64,000 nucleotides of DNA from UBA4582 sp002389265 (GTDB taxonomy: Bacteria > Pseudomonadota > Gammaproteobacteria > Pseudomonadales > Azotimanducaceae): positions 84,678-148,677 of the forward strand of contig CALSRT010000009.1 in NCBI GenBank assembly GCA_943788825.1, written 5' to 3'. The translations under genes and the position numbers were made by a program. Position 1 is the first letter of the stretch, and the number at the start of each line of letters is the position of its first letter. This document shows positions 62,146 to 64,000 of this stretch, piece by piece. The notes under the pieces were generated by a model. It was not told the DNA's origin, made no database searches, and saw only the letters and a list, made by a program, of their open reading frames with translations.

Positions 62146-64000
62146 TTAATCCGCCAGGTCGTCTTTCAGCTCGAATAGTAAATTCAAGGCTTGCCGGGCC
62201 GTGAGGGCCTCCAGGTCGGTCTCCCGCAGCCGTGTCTCAAGGGCCGAAGGCGTTTGTTCGATGGGGCTAACGAACAAGTCGGACTGCGTCGGTGTAGCTC
62301 GAATATCGCTTTCCTCGAGTTGCCGCAGTTTGAGTTGGGCATCTTTGATCACAGTCGCTGGTACACCCGCGAGTTTCGCTACCTGCAAGCCATAGCTTTG
62401 ACTCGCTGGGCCCTCACTGACCGTATACATAAAGATAATGTCATCGCCAAACTCTCTGGCTGACAGGTGTACATTCGCTGTTGCCTCGAGGGAGTCGGGA
62501 AGACTGGTTAACTCGAAATAGTGGGTGGCGAACAGAGTCAGTGACTTGGCTTGTCGAGCGATATAGGCAGCACAGGCCCAGGCCAAAGACAGACCGTCAA
62601 AGGTGGAGGTGCCCCTGCCGATTTCGTCCAACAGCACCAGACTTTGTGAGGTGGCATTATTCAGTATCATTGCTGTTTCGGTCATTTCTACCATGAACGT
62701 CGATCGACCACTGGCAAGATCATCAGATGAGCCAATACGGGTGAAGATGCGATCGATGGGACCAATTTCCAAGGCGCGAGCGGGAACGTAACTACCGATG
62801 TGGGCCAGCAGCGCAATCAATGCGGTCTGGCGCATGAAGGTGGACTTGCCGCCCATGTTGGGTCCGGTGATGATGAGCAGGCGGCGTTCGGCGTTCAGTT
62901 CCAGGTCGTTGGCAACGAAAGGGTCATCAAGTACCTGCTCCACCACTAAGTGTCGGCCTTCAGTAATGTGAATGCCCGTTCGGCTCGAAAGCGTCGGTCG
63001 GCTTAGTGACAAGGTCAGTGCTCGTTCGGCGAAGCAGGCGAGCACATCAAGCTGGGCCAGTGCCGTAGCGGTGGATTGCAATGGGCGTAATTCTTCGAGC
63101 AGGTCGTCAAGTAACGCCTCATACAGCATCTTTTCTCGAGCGAGCGCGCGACCTCTGCTGCTAAGCGCCTTGTCCTCAAAAGTCTTGAGCTCAGGAGTGA
63201 TAAACCGCTCAGCATTTTTTAAGGTTTGACGTCGAATATAGGTCGCCGGCGCCTGCTCTGACTGTGCGCGGCTGATCTCAATGTAATAACCGTGTACCCG
63301 ATTGAAGCCTACCTTGAGGCTGGATAGTCCGGTGGCTAATCGCTCTTCGGTCTCAAGCTTGATTAGGTAATCTGCTGCATTTTCACTCAGGCTGCGCAGA
63401 TCGTCGAGTTCGACGTCGTAGCCAGTCTTGATGACACCACCTTCACGAATGACCACCGGCGGATTGTCGTTAATCGCACACAATAGACGCTCGGCGAGGG
63501 CGGGAAATGGTTCGCAGGCGCCACGTAGTTGTTGCAGTAAAGGGACATCGAAAAGTGCCAGGGTCTCATTTAGTGCGGGCAATACCTGTAAGGCATCTCT
63601 GAGCCGTGCCAAATCTCGTGGCCGCGCTGAACGTAAGGCGACTCGGGCCAAAATCCGCTCGATATCGCCGATAGGTTTCAGATGATTCTGCAGCAACTCG
63701 TACGCATAACCGTTAATCAAAAATTCCACACAGTCGAGGCGGGCATTGAGCTGCTGTCGGTCACGAATAGGGCGTTGAATCCAACGATTGAGCTGGCGAC
63801 TGCCCATGGCGGTGCTGGTTCGGTCAAGGACCTGGAACAGGGTGTTATCACGACCGCCACTAAGATTGGTGTCTAGTTCCAAATTGCGTCTTGAGGCACC
63901 GTCGATGATAACCGCGTCATCTCTGCGCAGCGTCGTCAAGCCTTGGATATGGGGCAATGCGGTCCGCTGGGTCTCTTGCACATAAGCTAACAGGCAGCCG
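62146..64000 (-). CDS. mutS: DNA mismatch repair protein MutS, 5' end outside the window
   Basis: Recognises mismatches and recruits MutL. The Walker A site GPNMGGKSTFMRQ, the signature DEIGRGTSTFDGLSLAWA and the later ATHYFELTSL are present, preceded by the lever and clamp domains. The frame is open to the right edge: codons before the GTG at 63981 read GCLLAYVQETQR, matching the internal sequence before TTLPHI in E. coli MutS. About 235 N-terminal residues (mismatch-binding domain) are therefore missing from the window. The GTG at 63981 is not the start. Confidence 0.97.
   Translation of the reverse strand, partial: GCLLAYVQETQRTALPHIQGLTTLRRDDAVIIDGASRRNLELDTNLSGGRDNTLFQVLDRTSTAMGSRQLNRWIQRPIRDRQQLNARLDCVEFLINGYAYELLQNHLKPIGDIERILARVALRSARPRDLARLRDALQVLPALNETLALFDVPLLQQLRGACEPFPALAERLLCAINDNPPVVIREGGVIKTGYDVELDDLRSLSENAADYLIKLETEERLATGLSSLKVGFNRVHGYYIEISRAQSEQAPATYIRRQTLKNAERFITPELKTFEDKALSSRGRALAREKMLYEALLDDLLEELRPLQSTATALAQLDVLACFAERALTLSLSRPTLSSRTGIHITEGRHLVVEQVLDDPFVANDLELNAERRLLIITGPNMGGKSTFMRQTALIALLAHIGSYVPARALEIGPIDRIFTRIGSSDDLASGRSTFMVEMTETAMILNNATSQSLVLLDEIGRGTSTFDGLSLAWACAAYIARQAKSLTLFATHYFELTSLPDSLEATANVHLSAREFGDDIIFMYTVSEGPASQSYGLQVAKLAGVPATVIKDAQLKLRQLEESDIRATPTQSDLFVSPIEQTPSALETRLRETDLEALTARQALNLLFELKDDLAD

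Noticed and set aside
63979..63981. GTG at 63981 as mutS start
   Set aside because: Upstream codons continue the MutS sequence to the window edge.

Overview
The window is a chromosomal segment of a gammaproteobacterium. Gene content and order fit a marine Pseudomonadales/Cellvibrionales-like lineage: a lepB-rnc-era-recO-acpS block, a GacS/BarA-position sensor beside cysM-rlmD-relA, a dapD-dapE-dapC/glnD/map cluster, the rpsB-tsf-pyrH-frr-cdsA-dxr-rseP-bamA-skp-lpxD-fabZ-lpxB-rnhB superoperon, dnaE-tilS-pyrG-kdsA-eno-ftsB-ispD-ispF-truD-pcm-nlpD, then fdxA and mutS. Both edges cut genes: lepB lacks its 5' part on the left, and mutS (minus strand) lacks its 5' part on the right. No tRNA, rRNA, insertion sequence, prophage or CRISPR array was seen.

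Layout. Positions 1-3955: protein export and RNA/GTPase housekeeping (lepB, DUF4845, rnc, era, recO with a +1 frameshift, acpS). 4019-6286 (minus): a GacS/BarA-locus protein with intact receiver and HPt domains but a degenerate histidine-kinase core. 6412-12518: cysM, rlmD, relA, adk and a Lys/Ala-rich histone-H1-like gene. 12575-16713: mobA, a YoaA/DinG-type helicase, tsaB, rsmJ. 16723-30376 (all minus): map-glnD-dapC, dapD, dapE, a small conserved-looking gene, gspN-gspC-gspD and plsB. 30676-44462: the translation/envelope superoperon, with a t44-type S2 leader before rpsB and a sigma-E-like promoter before skp. 44613-50577: a saccharopine-dehydrogenase-like oxidoreductase, a YaiI-family protein, a cold-shock protein and dnaE. 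50584-60862: tilS to nlpD, with a frameshifted kdsA and a DUF368 membrane protein between pcm and nlpD. 60863-61675: a gene-free stretch where rpoS (and, in Pseudomonas, rsmZ) would be expected. It holds GGA-loop hairpins and three different short tandem-repeat arrays. 61676-64000 (minus): fdxA and mutS.

Two themes stand out. First, the Gac/Rsm pathway looks rebuilt: the GacS-position protein has lost the phospho-accepting His and the ATP-binding boxes but keeps Asp and HPt His, and at the classical rsmZ locus there is a candidate CsrA/RsmA-binding RNA while rpoS itself is gone. Second, several genes usually present in these syntenic blocks are absent locally (pdxJ, uppS, lpxA, accA, surE, rpoS), and short 10-14 bp tandem duplications recur, often across stop codons (acpS, pyrH, the 44613 oxidoreductase). 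Two frameshifts (recO, kdsA) both look like one extra base in a run of five G or C. For an essential gene such as kdsA this suggests a consensus error unless reads prove otherwise.
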